Source: JAJEAD01 sp965221555
GTDB lineage: Bacteria > Pseudomonadota > Gammaproteobacteria > HK1
Direction of reading: 5' to 3'
NCBI GenBank assembly: GCA_965221555.1
Contig: OZ244895.1
Location: 2,976,001 to 3,040,000 of the forward strand
Length of the DNA stretch: 64,000 nt
Shown: positions 62,831-64,000 of the stretch, in pieces
How positions within the stretch are numbered: the first letter of the stretch is position 1
Layout of the letters: each line of letters opens with the position of its first letter
Notes under the pieces: model-generated
The model's database searches: none
Told to the model about the DNA's origin: nothing
The model's input: the letters and a program-made list of their open reading frames with translations, nothing else
Made by a program: the position numbers and the translations under genes

Positions 62831-63775
62831 ATGACCACCGGATTCGTATACGACGAACGATTTCTGGAACACGACGCCGGTCCGCGGCACCCGGAGCGCC
62901 GGGAGCGCCTGGAGGCCACCATCGCCCACTTGCGCGGCAAGGAGTGGTTCGAGGATCTGCGGGCGGTGCCGGCTTCGCCCTGCGAGCGGTCCTGGATCGA
63001 GACGGTGCACGACGGCGAGTTGATCGACCGCGCCCGGGAGGCCTGTCGCCGCGGCCTGCCCTTCCTCGATGTCGCGGACGTCGGCATCTGCCCGGACTCC
63101 TACGACATCGCGCTGCTCGCGGCGGGCGGCGCGCTCGCCCTGGCGGAGCGCGTGGCGCGCGCCGAGATCGACAACGGCTTCGCGCTCAGCCGCCCGCCCG
63201 GCCACCACGCCGAGCGCAACGTCGCGCTCGGCTTCTGCCTCTTCAACAACGTCGCCATCGCCGCTCGATATCTGCAGCGCGAGCACGGACTGCACAAGAT
63301 CCTCATCCTCGACTGGGACGTGCACCACGGCAACGGCACCCAGCACACCTTCGAGTCCGACCCCTCGGTGCTCTACGTGAGCACCCACCAGTACCCCTTC
63401 TACCCGGGAACCGGGGCATCGAGCGAGGACGGCGAAGGCCGGGGACGAGGGGCGACCCTGAACTGTCCGATGCCCGCGGGCGCCGGGGATCTCCAGTACG
63501 AGCGGGCCTTCGCCGAACACATCCTGCCGAAGGTGGACGAGTTCGCTCCCCAGGCGGTGATCCTCTCCGCCGGTTTCGACGCCCATGCGGCCGACCCCCT
63601 CGCCGAGATCCGACTCAGCACCGCGTTCTTCTCCTGGATGACGGAACGGATGATGGAGGTCGCCGAGCGTCACGCGGAAGGCCGGCTCATCTCGATACTC
63701 GAAGGCGGGTACAACACCGAGGTGCTGCCGCTCTGCGTGGCCGCGCATCTCGAATTGCTGTCCCGAGGGCCGTGA
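62831..63775 (+). CDS. Histone deacetylase / acetoin-utilisation family deacetylase
   Basis: 314 residues. Metal-binding residues occur in LSRPPGHHAERN, LILDWDVHHGNGTQ (D, H) and SAGFDAHAADPLAEI (D). It is an amidohydrolase acting on acetylated proteins, polyamines or acetoin-related compounds. The start ATG follows GCCCCGCC, a poor site, so it may be translated by coupling. Its stop overlaps the GTG of the next gene (GTGA). Confidence 0.92.
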   Translation: MTTGFVYDERFLEHDAGPRHPERRERLEATIAHLRGKEWFEDLRAVPASPCERSWIETVHDGELIDRAREACRRGLPFLDVADVGICPDSYDIALLAAGGALALAERVARAEIDNGFALSRPPGHHAERNVALGFCLFNNVAIAARYLQREHGLHKILILDWDVHHGNGTQHTFESDPSVLYVSTHQYPFYPGTGASSEDGEGRGRGATLNCPMPAGAGDLQYERAFAEHILPKVDEFAPQAVILSAGFDAHAADPLAEIRLSTAFFSWMTERMMEVAERHAEGRLISILEGGYNTEVLPLCVAAHLELLSRGP

Positions 63776-64000
63776 ACGCCGACTCGGTCATCTTCTCGAT
63801 ATTCCTGATCTTCACCGGCGCCGCGCTGATGGCGGCGCTCGCGCTCTACGCCCGCCAGTCGCTGCTCGTCGCCTACATCGTGCTCGGCTGGCTCGCCGGA
63901 CCGTGGGGACTCGAGCTGATACCCGACACCGCGCTGGTGGAAGGCATCGGCCACGTCGGAATCATCTTCCTGCTGTACCTCCTGGGGCTCAACCTGCATC
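63772..64000 (+). CDS. Cation:proton antiporter (KefB/CPA2 type), 3' truncated by window end
   Basis: 76 residues are visible from GTG 63772, which overlaps the deacetylase stop and follows GAGGG. Two membrane helices are present (SVIFSIFLIFTGAALMAALA and SLLVAYIVLGWLAGPWGLEL), and then LLYLLGLNLH, the GL-x-L motif with which CPA2 antiporters begin. It probably exchanges K+ or Na+ for H+ in the inner membrane. Confidence 0.75.
   Translation, partial: MNADSVIFSIFLIFTGAALMAALALYARQSLLVAYIVLGWLAGPWGLELIPDTALVEGIGHVGIIFLLYLLGLNLH

Noticed and set aside
61655..63748. Upstream extension of the GFA gene over two plus-strand genes
   Set aside because: The GFA family starts at 61654, and the extension is antisense to genuine oxidoreductase and deacetylase genes.

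Overview
The window is about 64 kb of high-GC DNA, densely coding on both strands. Core gene order points to a gammaproteobacterium: clpS-clpA, mfd followed by csiV, an S-methyl-5'-thioinosine phosphorylase, yciO-trpS-yciB, dxs, and an Escherichia-type NADP isocitrate dehydrogenase. I cannot name a genus. No rRNA, tRNA, CRISPR array or complete insertion sequence was seen.

Layout. 1-10.8 kb is a catabolic and uptake block: a phytanoyl-CoA-dioxygenase-like enzyme cut by the window edge, a Rossmann/SAF oxidoreductase, a class-III aminotransferase, an amidase, a complete tripartite tricarboxylate transporter operon (tctA-tctB-binding protein), a PEBP-like protein, an LLM-type oxidoreductase and a DUF2784 membrane protein. 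10.8-17.6 kb is an accessory island rich in toxin-antitoxin genes: higBA, a DUF1902 antitoxin-like gene, a second amidase, a HicB-type antitoxin, an AT-rich orphan gene flanked by a perfect 13-bp inverted repeat, and an XRE/ImmA protease with a PIN-domain partner. It also holds a decayed second copy of the XRE/ImmA-PIN locus and a fragment of an amidase gene. 17.6-31 kb carries pepN, an SDR dehydrogenase, ada, a CocE/NonD hydrolase, a molybdopterin-binding-domain protein, a MATE exporter, another class-III aminotransferase and a 500-residue protein I do not recognise.

31-46.5 kb is mostly housekeeping: yciO, trpS, yciB, aceA with a divergent LysR regulator, clpS-clpA and a downstream MlaC-like gene, a TPR lipoprotein or secreted protein, mfd-csiV and the MTIP-type phosphorylase. 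46.6-54 kb is accessory again: a Fic protein with an N-terminal inhibitory motif, a one-piece hydantoinase A/B fusion, a small membrane-anchored coiled-coil protein, and a FitAB/VapBC-like toxin-antitoxin pair. 54-64 kb has dxs facing a squalene/phytoene synthase gene (two steps of isoprenoid metabolism), an isocitrate dehydrogenase fused to a C-terminal CBS pair, a gamma carbonic anhydrase, a TPR protein, a GFA protein, a quinone oxidoreductase, a histone-deacetylase-family enzyme and the start of a cation:proton antiporter.

Points most worth following: (1) the isocitrate dehydrogenase-CBS fusion, in the same window as isocitrate lyase, suggests nucleotide control of the TCA/glyoxylate branch point; (2) a family of 0.1-0.3 kb intergenic repeats with inverted-repeat ends occurs at six places, in both orientations; (3) the AT-rich orphan gene shares operator-like boxes with the neighbouring hicB; (4) the XRE/ImmA-PIN module has a reciprocal decayed copy beside the amidase. 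Several toxin-antitoxin operons have clear palindromic operators immediately upstream. Functional statements rest on motif recognition by eye; no database search was run.
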